Assembly (NCBI RefSeq): GCF_000699445.3
Contig: NC_067195.1
Span: 13,948,787-14,012,786 of the forward strand
DNA length: 64,000 bases
Direction of reading: 5' to 3'
DNA from: Schistosoma haematobium
Taxonomy: Eukaryota > Platyhelminthes > Trematoda > Strigeidida > Schistosomatidae
Shown here: piece after piece, positions 47,467-61,358 of the stretch
Numbering within the stretch: the stretch's first letter is position 1
Layout: each line of letters opens with the position of its first letter
Notes under the pieces: generated by a model
Seen by the model: the letters and a program-made list of their open reading frames with translations, nothing else
The model's database searches: none
Told to the model about the DNA's origin: nothing
Position numbers and translations under genes: made by a program

Positions 47467-49730
47467 GGAGAGGGTCGGTAGAAGATTGTCGCTCATTCTG
47501 GAGTACCTGCTTGGACTCCGACCACGCCATAATACGGGCACGCATCTGCTTGCGCCTCATTGGACGCAAAAAAGCCACAGTAAAAAGACCCATTAGAACC
47601 GAACTGAGTAGCGAGGAAACCAAAAGTAGGTTCCAGGAACAACTGAGGTCATACTTAGGTAGTTCTGAAAACGAGATTGACCCAGTTGTTGCTTGGAAAG
47701 GCATACAAACAGCTGTGGAAACAGCAGTGACATCTATCAGTGATTTAAACCACAGGGTTACAAAGAACCAATGGATTTCCTCTAGGTCTATTGCACTGAT
47801 GGATTCTCGCAAACTCATCCCATCAGGTTCCGAACATGATGAAGAGCGACAACAAATCAGATCTAAGTTAAGAAAAAGTCTAAGAAACGACCGTGAGCAG
47901 TGGTGGGCAACGAAAGCAAAAGAGATGGAAAAGGCGGCAGCTATAGGGAACACAAGACAGCTTTACAGACTAATAAAAGAAACTGGAATTAATAAGCCAA
48001 GTGTAAGTCAGACTATTTCGGAAAAAGACGACACTCTTATCTGCTCCCAGTCCAGACGTTTAGAACGATGGGCGGAACATTTCAGAGAACAGTTCAACTG
48101 GCCTTCAGCTACTCAACAACTACCCTCCATTCCCAGACAATGTGAATGGAACATTGAAGTAGGTCCCCCAACTCTTGCTGAAGTTCAAAAGGCTATAGCT
48201 AATCTGAAACGAGGAAGGGCAGCTGGTCCAGATGGATTGACCCCAGAGGTCTTTAAGGATGGTGGTCCAATTTTAGCGATTAGGTTGACTAATATTTTAG
48301 CTAAGATCTGGGAGTTAGACGTTATCCCATCTAACTGGTCACAATCACTTATCGTCCCAATATATAAGAAAGGGTCAAAATCATCCTGTGACAACCATAG
48401 AGGGATTAGTTTAACAAATATAGTATCTAAAATACTAGCCTTGATAATTATCAGACGCCTAACTAAGACTCGTGAACTGCAAACACGAGAGACTCAAGCT
48501 GGCTTCAGACCTGGTCGTGGCTGCATCGACCACATATTCACCATTCGTCAGATTCTAGAACACAGGCATAATTATCGGCGTCCGACAATGGTGGTCTTTC
48601 TCGACTTAAAAGCAGCATTTGACTCGGTAGACCGCGAGATTCTGTGGCAGTGTCTGTCATTGAAAGGCGTACCCCAGAAGTACATAAACCTTGTGAAGGC
48701 CCTTTATTCGAGTCAGAGCTTATGGCGAACTGTCATCTACTTTTGCAACCTCAAGTGGTGTCCGGCAAGGCTGTCCACTTTCCCCATTTTTGTTTAACTT
48801 CATCATAGACCTATTGATGGAAATAACATTCTCGTCGACTGAATTCTCGGGCATTGATCTTCTTCCAGGAGGTCCACTTATCGACTTACAATACGCAGAT
48901 CACATAGTCCTGTTTAGTGAAGACGCTGATAAAATGCAGAGTCTTCTGGTAGCACTGAGCAACAATGCCAGAATATTTGGAATGCGCTTCTCTCCCTCTA
49001 AATGCAAGTTGTTGCTTCAGGACTGGTCTGCGTCAACACCTGAACTAAGGATAGGGAGTGAAGTAGTCGAACGCGTCGACAACTTCACTTATCTTGGAAG
49101 TCTGATCAGCCCTAATGGGTTGGTGTCTGACGAAATCTCAGCACGGATTCGAAAAGCTCGTTTGGCTTTTGCCAACTTGTGTCACCTTTGGCGAAGGCGA
49201 GATATCCGTCTATCAATAAAAGGACGGGTATACTGCGCGGCAGTCCGTTCTGTTTTACTTTACGGTAGCGAAACATGGCCATTAAGAGTAAAAGACACTC
49301 GTAATCTACTAGTATTTGACCACAGATGCCTTAGAAATATTGCTGGCATCTGCTGGGATCACCGGGTAAGTAATAGTGAGGTTAAACGCAGGGTATTAGG
49401 GAATGATGGTAAATCAGTTGATGAGGTTATGAATCTTCATCGACTGAGATGGTTAGGCCACGTGTTACGTATGCCTGAACACCGACTACCACGACGTGCA
49501 ATGCTATCCGGTATTGGAGATGGTTGGAAGAAAGTTAGGGGCGGCCAAACCAAAACGTGGCATCAGTGCTTGAAGACACTAACTTCTAGTCTGAGCCATG
49601 TTGGTAGATGCAGACTACTTGGTTGAGGTCCGCGTGACTGTCGTTAGAGACTGAGTGACATGGCTCAGAATCGATCACAATGGCGTCGGTGTATACACTC
49701 CCTGTCTTCCCTTAAACTAAGAGATTAAAA
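47467..49730 (+). pseudogene. Reverse transcriptase part of the host element, broken
   Basis: Resumes the interrupted frame at SVEDCRSFW (end of the endonuclease) and continues through RAAGPDGLTPEVFKDGG, AGFRPGRGCIDHIF and FLDLKAAFDSVDR. A frameshift falls between about 48715 and 48755; the next frame has TSSGVRQGCPLSPFLFNF, then YADH (48895-48906) where RTs have YADD, so a catalytic aspartate is lost. The C-terminal domain includes HRLRWLGHVLRMPEHRLPRR. A TGA at 49624-49626 replaces a Trp (sister reads PGWGLRD), followed by LSDMAQNRSQWRRC. The 3' UTR may extend to the A-rich run near 50030. Confidence 0.9.
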
Positions 49731-50104
49731 TCACTTCATATCTTTCTTTCTACGAACCAATTCTTTCTTCTTGTACTATATCTCTATATGCAATCTTTCT
49801 TTTATATATTACCACATTTGACCTAACCACTGCTGTGAATCCGGTGTTCATCTTGCTGTGCTGATGCGGTATGGCAACCTGGACCGATGCACTTATGTGC
49901 GTGGTCCTACGTTGTAGCTGACTGACTGAAGTCACACTTACTGTAAGAACTAATGATACGAATCGGTGGTCCAAACTGAAGTATATGGAGAGGAGTACCG
50001 ACATGAAACTCAGTCGCTCTTTAAAAAAAAACAAAAATCCTAACTATTGTTTACTATACTTAAAAATATATAGTTGTGTTTCTGTTGTTAGAAAATAACA
50101 TCGA

Positions 50105-50215
50105 CTCTTAACAGAAGGGATGGATTTTGGCTAGCAGTAGAATACAGGATGCTCGTTTTGTCCTATATGGGACTTGCCAGACTGAAGTACCATCACACTT
50201 TGGATTCTACTGTTA
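50105..50215 (-). repeat. Degenerate hammerhead repeat, family 3
   Basis: The minus strand reads CTGGCAAGTCCCATATAGGACAAAACGAGC, then CATCCTGTATTCTACTGCTAGCC: stem II intact, but CUGGCAA for CUGAUGA and CAAAA for GAAA. Confidence 0.65.
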
Positions 50216-50404
50216 ACTGCAATCTCTTCTAAAAAAAACTTGTAAAAAATAGCTATATCAAGACAATTTGATAAGGATGCATATGTGACAATTAAGACTG
50301 ATCACAACTTAATTGTAAGCACTTATACAGTAGAACCACTGGGGTTAGCTTCCAACAGCACATTATCCAACTCCAATCAATTCGTGATATAAGGGGACGA
50401 TTAT

Positions 50405-50545
50405 AGTTAAAAGTGCTTCCTATTAAAACCTGAAAGACCAAAGTTCGACTTTTAGTATCGTTGTGGATGCGCACTGCTGAGGAATCCCATACCAAGAGAA
50501 AACAGTTGCCCAGTATTTCCTGGTTTCGACGTTGCCTAAAACGAG
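50405..50545 (+). repeat. Degenerate hammerhead repeat, family 2
   Basis: GTGGATGCGCACTGCTGAGGAATCCCATACC then AAGAGAAAACAGTTGCCCAG: the CUGAGGA is kept, stem II and GAAAC region are altered. Confidence 0.65.
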
Positions 50546-51169
50546 ACTAATTTGCGATAAACATAAGCTACAAACTTTTCAAACTGAATACAAAAGTAGT
50601 TTTGATACTAGAAATGATAATAATAAAAACAGTGCATATATTATTTAACTAAACATAATAAAGGGCCTAAAAATAAGGACAATATACAATACTTGCTACC
50701 ATTAATATACTACGATTAGAAAGTATAACAGTTGTACACTTTTTGTGTAAGAACCAAACCATATATATTACATACCATATTAAACAAAGAATGCATTAAC
50801 ATGAATGACACTAGGCACTAAAAAGCAGAAGAGATAGAGTGTGAACGACGAAAGCCACTACTAACTAACAACGAAAGTATTCAGAATCCGTAAGTATATT
50901 CAATGCTCCCCTTACGATTTTACCTACACAACTGAATATATAAGGTACAGAGCAAACATAAAATACTTATATGTATTAATTTTAATACCGAAATAGAACA
51001 GATGACTAAATACAAACAGTTGCTATATATATATACAGGTCACATGTACACAACCTTGTTCAAGAGTTCAACAAAAACGGGAGAAATAAGTAGGTCAAGC
51101 TAAAAATAGCTAAACAGGGAAGAAAAATGATATTGAATACAACAAGTATTACGACAAAAAAAAACGAGA

Positions 51170-54100
51170 TTATACCTCTGGATAATTTTCTTTTTCTTCA
51201 ACTACTGCTGGTTGAAAAGAAGAACGTTTGACTGGATAATCTTTAAAATAATTTGTTGGTGTTCTTGACGTCGACAGTGGAGGCAACGGACAATTCGGTG
51301 AACTTCCAGTAGTTAGTGGCATTGTATGTTCAGGTGTAGAAAGTGTATGCGAATGACGTTTACGGCCAGTTGTCGTAGTTGATAATAAATTATTTGGGTC
51401 ACCACTACTGCTACTGTTACTACTACAATTCCATATACGTTCAGGAGCGGTGAATACTAAATGTCTAATATCATTCACATCAACATCGTTCCCATTAATG
51501 TTGAACTGACTTAGATTTTGGATGTAATCGTTTGTTGTTGTCGCATCCTCAGATAGATCAATGTCCATTAATGAAGATGAATCAAGATCAGATGATGAAT
51601 GTGGTTCAGTAGAGACAATAGGATAGTTCCTAAAGTTAGTCTTATTATTATTAGTTTGAGATGTGTTTAATTTATTCTGAATTTGGGGTATGGAACCGTG
51701 TACAGCTAGTCAAAGAAAGAAAAAAACAATTATGACAGTTTGCATATAAACATTATATATGTATAAACTATACTATGAAGAGTAAAGTATTTAATTTGAC
51801 AATGATTAATATCATTAATCAACTGTACTGAGTGTCTTATTATTTAAAGAAATTAATTTTAAGATGCAACGAGGTTAATACTTGTTATTAATCTACTTGC
51901 TAAGTATACACTATTTTGTTTCGGTTCAAACCACACTTTGAGAGTCAGAGCTGTTCAAACCGAAGCAGACAGTGTAGTTTGAACATGTGACGTAATGGCT
52001 GAAAGTCGAAAAGACTAACCACTGAGAAGCTGCTTTACATAGTATTATATGCAATTCTACTGACATATCTCATACCCCGGTTGGTCATATTTTAACAATA
52101 ATGTTTTTTCACCTTAGATAAGTCAGATCAATATTTTTGAAAATTGAAAAGTGGGATAAAAAACATCTATTTTGATTAGTTCCCTTTCAAACAAAACAAC
52201 TATACAGACCTGTAAGACTTTTCTGACCACACAGAATAGCAATAGATTTATTAGCGCTTGTGAAATTTCACTTTTATGCAAAATTAACTTATATGATGAC
52301 AAAAAACTGATTACGACAACAGAAACAAATATTCTCTTTATAAATGCAGTAGTTAAAACGATTATTTCTTTGATAACACTTGGACATGCATGAATCACTA
52401 GTGTTTCTATAGGTTTGGGAAGTGATTGACCTCCTATACGACTAAGATATGTACAATTGATTGACCATTGAGTAGTGACCCGGACAGTTCAGTAGTAACG
52501 ATATATACTGTGAAGTTTGAATCCCACAGAAAGCGTCAGTTCCTTCAAAATTACATCACATTATGAAAATGATAAATTGAAGAAATTATTTTGTAAATCG
52601 CTTCTTAGGTAATCAATTCACTTAGGTCTAAGAAGGGAAATACTATACCTAACTTTTTATACAGCACTTGCCATTGTATATTTAATCAACAAACGAAACC
52701 CGTAATTAGTTGTTGAGTGGCATAATTCTTACTAAGTTTCACTACACTCATTGGATATATATTTCTTACTATCACCACGATAGCATGATTAACAACACGA
52801 AAAGTAGAACCCGTTGTTTGTATTAACTGGTTTGATTAATTTATGATGGATACAGAATTTATTTTGGCCTTGCATAGAAATAACTACAGTAAAAATAATA
52901 TTTTCAGGTCGTTTAGATGAAATAGTCAATAATGTTAAATATACAAACTGACTCATGATCTTAACCATTGAAATATACAATTGTTTTAATGTAGTAAAAA
53001 ACAGACAAGAACAATACTAGACAACTGATCAAGACTCATTTGTAAATAATTTCTACGAAGTACTGTTTGAAGTGTAATTTTAAGGTCGCTTATCAATATA
53101 TTTTTCTAAGAATTCTAGGTAATCTACCAAACTTCAAAGAGAAAAATCGTACATACCGAATAAACAACTATACGAAATATTCATTGCATACAATAGTATG
53201 AGATTATGGAATAAGAGAAGGAAAGTATTAATTGCACTGAAACTCACCTCCAGGAGTATTAGGATTTAAGTGCATTAAACCAGTGGATGAGCGTAAGCCG
53301 GCTGGGGGACTAAGAAACCAATCAGAACGTTTTTGTAAGCGTTCTAACTGACGTCGTTTAACAGAATTAAAACAAACTGATTGAGAAGATGGTGTTCGAT
53401 AGGTTGTATTCTAGAGAAATATATAAAGATAGACTATAAGTTTTAAATAAAAGCAAATATAACCATAATGAACTTATTATAAAATATAATTTATTTTAAT
53501 TGTGATGTTAGTAAAACCATATCAGTTACGGAGAGAAGTATACGGCAGTAACTTCAGCTGCAACTACGATACCATGTACAGCAACCCTGCTTTCATCTAG
53601 CTCTTAGCTATTCCAAAAGGCGAACGTAGCTAAGAAAATTTGTCGGAAATGTCCAGAGAAGATTCAGATTTACATGTAAGTTAATTCAGTCATATATCAA
53701 ATTTAGCGATTACTAAATACAGAGTTTTATCTACTGACTAATTGTCACTGAATACAAAATCAAAGATATGTTTAATACAACAAAAGTACATTGAGAATCA
53801 AATAACTAGTTACAACTAACAATACACTGAGAGTTAACGAATATAATTCACTCTGTGACGCAGTTGACTGAATGAAAAATCACATTTGTATATTGTATTT
53901 AGGGATATGTATAGTCCTAAACAGTTGTTTATTTGGGTTTCAATTTCTTGTTACAGAAGTAGTAATCATGAAAGTTGGATAACACATGGTTACGATGAGA
54001 AATAAGTAAGTGTGAAATACGTTTAATAATTAAAAAAATAAATATATAAAAAGAATTGTGAATATACACACACAGTACATGCATATATGCAATCAGATGG

Positions 54101-57100
54101 AATAGTGATGTTGGTGAGTTATGTTACACAGTATACTAGCATTCACCTAAAACAATAAACATTCCACAATTAGCCATACAATTGAATAAGAAAATATTCG
54201 ATATGAGTTTATACAATTGGTTCTCCTTCATAAATTTAAACAAAGCAGGAACGATAATATGTGTAATATACGAAGAAATCGTTGTATTTTGCTGCTTTTG
54301 TTACATACAAGTTAATATGTCTGATTACCAAGATTATGAAACAGGAACATACATTTCTAACTTAATAAAATTTACAATCAAACAGATAGTGAGGCGATAA
54401 GCAGTCATTTAGGACCATTCACTGAAGACATACTTGTTGGAAAGAACAAAACCATACGACCTGTTATTAACAAGACTACAGTTAAAGAAATCTACATTGA
54501 TGACACTTTTCTTTTGTGTAATGATATGAACCATATAAATCAAATGCTTGAATCTTTTGGTGAATTTCAATCCATTATCAAATTCAACAAAACATAAAAG
54601 CAACAGCGCGTCCCACTTCACCGATTTAGGTATTTCCAGAAGAAATTATGGGACCTGTCAAATGTTTATGCATCAAAAAGACACCTAGAGTGGACAACAC
54701 GTTTGTCACTACGAAATTGATTACGCTATACACAACACAATGTCCGATAACAAAAATAGAATTAGATAAATATCCATCACCTGTCACCTCCAACCGCATA
54801 TATCAATTTACTGTACATTTGAAGGACTGAAGAGTAAGCTTCTACTCGTTTTACCGAATACATTTCAAAATATATACGATGTCGAGGACATAATTGTCTA
54901 CGTAGTTGAATAGCACGCCACCTGCTAAACACAGGGCACAATAGGGATGCAATAAAGTTAGGTCAAAGTTACTAATAAACAGTCCAATTCCACGTTATCA
55001 AAATTTGAAGGAGACAAAGCAATAAGAAGGATTACATATGATCTTAATATTTAGAAAGAATCAGTAGTTAGCCTTCGACTCCCTTGATAACTATTTGACC
55101 TCCTGTTTTACTTAACTGTAATCATAATTCAGTAAGTTAAATTCGCATTTCCTTTTTTTTCATTCTAAATTTCCAGAATTTTGCTAATATCTCGCAATTT
55201 AGCATTCTAGAACTATTACTGTGAAAAGAAGTCTCCTTTTTAAAACTTTAACTTTCATAACACTAAACACAGTTTATTTGCATACCGATTGACAAATAAT
55301 TTTTCAATATTATGTTAGTAGTTGGAAACTATTAAACATAATAGCTCGGCATGCAGCTGAAGAGAAATCAACGGAATAAATATGAATTTGTTGTATTCTA
55401 AAAATATAATGTTATCGTTCTTGATTTGTTTAAACTTAGTAAAATACCATTCAATCTCGTTTGAATAAATTGTGTTCGGTATGAATATTGTACCACATGC
55501 ACACTGGACAATTCAAAATACACTTAAAATTTCACTGCATCAAGTACTTTAAGGAATTTGCATGAGGAATGAGTATAACTTTAATTAAATACAGATCTAT
55601 GTACTTGGAGTTTGTCTTACATTAATCGTATATGTTGGTATCCAACATAATATCTCGATGTTTAAATTTCAGACAAAACCATTACCTGATACACAAAGGG
55701 GAAATGTGTGTTTAAAACACTGGAAACAAATCAAAAAATTCTGTACAGTTTAATGATTTTACCAAACAGATAACAAGAAATTTAGCAGTGAAGAATACAG
55801 AGGAACAAATGTTATATGCCAAGAAACATTTAAAATCCCATAAAGAATTTTCTGTTGTGTAAAACAGTTAAAATTATTTATACTTAGTCATTTTATATAT
55901 TAATAACAAGACTGTAAATCTATGCTCATAATATTAGAAACCAAACAACAAACCAAGTGTTGAAAAATCAAGTTTTGACTAACAGAATTTGACTTGATAA
56001 AGGACAGTAACAAAATGTATTCAGAGTTATTACAATTCATTAAGATTAACTTTTAACATATACCCTTATTGGCAATTAGTATTTTCACTAGAAACATTTT
56101 CGGTAGTTATCACATGGGACTAACGAGCACGTTTGAAATATACTTCGGTCTTCATCATTACAGATGTTTTTTACTAGAAACGTAACAGTGTCAATAAGTT
56201 GCTGGCAGTAGTCCGAAAATATACTACAAAATAACTAAAATTCAAGCAGCTTATTCAAAAGGGGAGGTACACTTGTAGACATTAACGCCAAAATTGGCTG
56301 ACCATAATATGACCTGAATATATGCTTGAAACGCCGATTCGAAGTATAACATGAAAAAATATTTATCGCACGTGCTTGGTTGAGTTTGTTCAGTTGTAAA
56401 GATTCACATGTTTTCCGATGAGCACTAAGATTAAAACATCTGCTTACAAGCTCTTACTTTTACTGGAATACGTTAAGATATCAAGTAGCGCTCCATAAGA
56501 CATTATGTACACGTGACAGTATGAGAGTATTTCAAGAAGCGAAATTCATTCATCCCCGGTTATATTGGGGTAACTAGGAGGTTTAATCAGAAAAAAATGA
56601 ATTCTTCCAATTAATGATAACAGTTCCTTGTTTGAGATTGGTGATAAACATATTCACGTTATCAAAAAATATTAGTAATAAATTAATTTTAATAACTATT
56701 TGACAGTACTAAGAATCCCATATCAATATCTCTAATATTTACTGGTAAAATAGATGGGTGGTTACAGAAGAGTGCAGTAACTTGGCAAACACTTCACGTT
56801 TCAACAGGACCAATAATAACCGGACAACTAATTCAATTAGTAGGAAGGAACAATAGGTAGATGCTTAGTAAGAATGTCTAAAAAATACTAACTGACCTAC
56901 CTTTAATTTAGCATTATATTCTCTATTCTCAACTGATGAAATGGATGGGACAACAGAGGGAAATTTGTTCTTAGATGAATTATCCGGATTTACAACTGTT
57001 GTTATAGGATTTAAAAACTCATGTGCGTTTAATGAATCTAAGTTGACTACTGGAGTGGTATGATGAGAGGTTTTTCCAATAGGTGTTGTAGTAACACATG

Positions 57101-60100
57101 TACGTTTTTCCGATGTTTGCTGAATAGGAGCATTTAGTATATCAAATCCCCCAGTATCTATATGAAAATAATTTTTTAAATGAGTAATATAGGTAAGTCA
57201 TAATTGTGATGAAATGAAGGTATTCACAGTTACGAACCAAACAGCTGAATGATAACATCTCAGACTACGAACGCGAATGAGCTAAGTTCGAGTCCACCAA
57301 ACATTAGTTAGTCCCCTCAAGTTTCCAGATACCACTTGCTAATGAGTAGCCAACGAACACGGAACCTATGTCCAGGGGTTCCTAGTAGACTACTAAATAC
57401 CCAATCACTTAACATTCTAATTCGATATATTTAATTATTAAATTTAACAGTATCCTAATCATGTGGAAAATAACAAGTTGAATAAACAAATACTACTTTT
57501 TGTTGTTTACATTCTGTGATACATGAATTCCCAGACATATAGTATGTGAGGGAAAAAAGTAGTTTAAACAATTATCGATTACACTTTATTTACGAAAGTC
57601 GGTTCTATTGTTTTCACTGCGTAATATAAATTTCTAGATGCAAAAAATGATAACTAATTTAAGAGAAGCAGTGATCTAGTATTTTCGAGGCATTAATGAT
57701 CACAGGTCGGAAGCTCACATAGCAATTAAACGAAATAGCTGAAAATTTCATTTTTTATAAAAATGCAAGAATAATTTCATTTGTTAATCAGTCCTGGTAA
57801 GCAAACCAACCAGTATAGAGTAGAGTAGTGTGGTGATATAAGTTAAAAGACAATGAGAGCGGTGTTGTAGTGATAAAGACTGCTCAGATAACAAAACTTA
57901 TCGCAGAGATGTGAAACTATACACAGTAGACAACAGAAATTAACACACTAACTAGAGAAGTTCTGTATAAGTCGACAGTTGTTAAAAATGTAGTCATCCG
58001 CTAAGTAAAACCTAAACAGCTTCACTAATAAAATATAGAGATGGCGAATCTACCAACAAGATAATGAATTTCAATTGGTTGAGACGTGTATTATATATGG
58101 CTAAGCATAGCGTACCTCGATGATTGTTTGTTGGCGTAGGAGTAGGTTAGACGAAAGTCAGAAGTGACCAAAACAAGATGTGATATCAGTCCGTCGACTT
58201 ATTGGCTGCTGAACAAAGCTAGTTCGGTACGCGTAGACTACCTGGTTGGGATCAGCATAATTATCATGACCGACGACTGTAGACGCTGAGTGGCATGGCT
58301 CAAAATTAATCACAATGACGCAAATGCGTGTACATTTTGTCTTTGCTTATATTTCGAGTTCCGGAATAACTACGAACCTCTTAATCTGGGGATTTATTTC
58401 TTTAGAACCATATTGTCTGTCTAATCTTCTTACTACTATTTCTAATTCTAGCTCCTTACTATTTATTTCGGTAATTTTATCTAGGTACTGATATAGTGAC
58501 AACTTAAAACCGATGGAAATAAGTCCCAGGTTTTATGTTGCTTATAATTAAATGATTCACCATTAAATGTCCCAAAGTCTTGAATGGAATAAATTATTTG
58601 AGAATTCGAACAATTTTAGGGAAACAATTTTGATCATGAAAAATTGAGAATGAGTAAAAAAATACCACTTGGTACGTAGTGCAATAAAGGAGAAATGTTA
58701 TTGTTTGAATTTTCTTTGATTTGTGATCAAAACACATGTCTGCACAACACTTGAGGAAGATAGTCATCATACCTATTTCAAAGAGTCGATTTTCCCGTCT
58801 TAGAAGAGTAGGTGTTACCGTAGAGCTTGCCTCTGTATATAAAATAGTCCCATCTCCAGATATGTAACTCTCACTCTGTGTGGAACTGATATTCTGCATA
58901 TACGAAACATTTGATGGGATATTTCCAACGAGCAAATTATCATCTGGACGAGAAGTGACCTCATTAGATCCTGAGTTCACTGTATTGTTTGGAGTGGATA
59001 TGTTATTACAAGCTGATCTTTCAAAAACCTCCCTGGATACGGCTAAAAATAATACAAAACAAATTCAAGTGTTATATGATTCGGAGGAATTAACTAGAAA
59101 ACCTTGAACTGATTCATCGCAAGTTAGTGACTGAAAAGTAGTTGTACATCAGAATTTGAGTAATTCATAAAGGGAATACAAACTGTTTGCAAAAGTCCCA
59201 ACCGTAGCGGGTATCTTGATGTGACGGTCGGTGTTGTCTATCATGATGACTCAACGGAGCTATATTGGATGTAACAAATGTTCCTTTAGGCCCTACCAAG
59301 TTGGCTGGAAAACGATAAGATTAAAGGCAACAAACTTAAGGTCCGAGGGCAACGTAGTGCTCTTGACTGTGCTGGGGTATGACGACATTAAGGTGTTTCT
59401 CCCGGATAACTGACATCTGCAGCAACACTGCCCTCCCACAACAGAAGGAAGGGTCGACCCTAAAAACATCACACTTCACCTTACCCTGAGGAGTTCCCGT
59501 CTTCGGCGGTAAAGCCTTTTGAAGTGAGAAGTTAATATATCAAGAACTTCCCATAAAATGGCTGTGCGTGAGCGGTCTCAAACAGTTATCCCCTGGACTC
59601 CACATTCACGCTCTCAGATCGCTAAGACCACCACTAACCTCATTTTTAGGCCTCTCAAAAATAAATATCCATCCACAGTGTGAGGAGCCAGGAAGTGACA
59701 ACGGCCCTCATACCTTTAACAGCACTCGAAGTCATCTTGTTCACGATAAAAACCCTCCTTCATATCTTATAAAAGTCCAAAATGTGTGGAGATTCGGTAC
59801 CTTAATAATTGCTGGGAATGACGAATAATTTTAGTTATTACAACAGTAAGTAAAATGACGAAGTTTTCCAACAAATTTTCATGGGACATTTTCTTCAGAA
59901 TGATTACAAACATATAGAAATAACGGAAAATAAGCGAAAAAGTGAAAGTAAACATGCTATGTATACTAGAAAAACTACTAGAAGAAAAGGAATAAAGAAG
60001 TAAATAATTGTGGTAGGAAAGCAAAGTACACATATGAAAATAAAGAACAAAATGTATGGGTTATTATGGTATTGAAGAAAATGAAGAGTGAGCGGACACA

Positions 60101-61307
60101 GAGATGCTTTAGATTTTGAATTATCCTACTTAAAATAGCTCCACTTATTGCGGTTATCCTATGAAATACCATGAAGTCACTGCATTTCTATATAACTTGA
60201 ATTCATATAGTGAGGACTTATGGAATAACAACAAGTTCAAATTCTTCTTACCAACACTTGAATTAGATAGGATATCGTATAGCTCAAAATAAGTTGCAAT
60301 TTCTCAGATAAATTAATTTTTCACTGTCTATAAAACTGTCAACTTGTACTCCATTACAGCCTTTTTCTTATGTTGTGAACTAAATTTACATTGTATAGAT
60401 TTCTAATATCATTGGCAATTTCACTTTCCTTCCTTCAGTTCTAATTTTGTCAACTTTTCAACTACGCCTGTGTGAATAGTGGGAAAATTGTACCGCGCCA
60501 CATTAAAACCAAATTATATGTTGTTCATAACTAATCAATAGTCGCAACAATAAAATTTTAGTATAGCAAGAATATGTAAATGGTTTGGGAGCATGTTGCT
60601 CTGGTTCATTGTCATCCTAAAATTCGAGCAAACCAGTTAAACTGTTACGATCTTTACATCACCCATCACACCATATTTTTTCTTCCTTTAGACTTTGAGC
60701 TTCAATATTCCTTCATATATATCTTTCCGTTCATCTTTTCGAACTATATTCACAATGTTTAATCATTCTTACTATGATTGATATTACACTACTTTAATCG
60801 ATTTTGCCATTCTCCTTGTTATTTCTATTTTGTCGTACTAATGTAGTGAGGCAACTTTGGTCGACACACATCTGCTCCAAGTTTTATGCTATGTCTGTCA
60901 GTGTTTTTACTATGCGAAAGCTTTTACCTTTACTAACACCCTATCAGTATTGTCCCCTTTAGACTTTCTTTAGAATATTCGCTTAATTACAACAGAAAAA
61001 GACCTAAACTCATCAAAAAATCCACGAATTAGTGAAAACGAAAACCTCAACAAGGAATAAAGTAGGATTTTTAGAAATTTAAACAAACGAAACAATAAAG
61101 TAAACAGCATAGTTTTATTCAGCGATGACTCCTAGAGGCTATAGCAATTAATATAAGACCTGATTTTTATTTCTAACTATTTTTTGCCTTAGTAACGAAA
61201 AAGGAGCATTCGAATGAATTTTTCTTTCTCCTTCGAACTAGAATGACAATTGAATGAACTCAAAACTTTTCATGGTTATAATAAGGTTTAGAAAAATTGT
61301 CTTCACT

Positions 61308-61358
<51 letters not shown>

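Larger units (their letters stand above)
49731..51169. other. Retrotransposon 3' UTR and repeat relics between element and gene
   Basis: To about 50034: probable host-element 3' UTR ending in an A-rich run. 50105-50215: family-3 relic. 50405-50545: family-2 relic. From 50546 to 51169 the sequence is AT-rich and probably includes the 3' UTR of the minus-strand gene. Confidence 0.5.
57158..58772 (-). other. Intron with a hammerhead repeat and a retrotransposon 3' relic
   Basis: Contains 57235-57405 (family 1, plus strand) and 58060-58345 (retrotransposon 3' end, plus strand); the remainder is AT-rich. Confidence 0.65.

Noticed and set aside
42029..49730. Two or three independent retrotransposons side by side
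   Set aside because: Exact frame continuity across the break and the 9-bp duplication show one host element split by one insertion.
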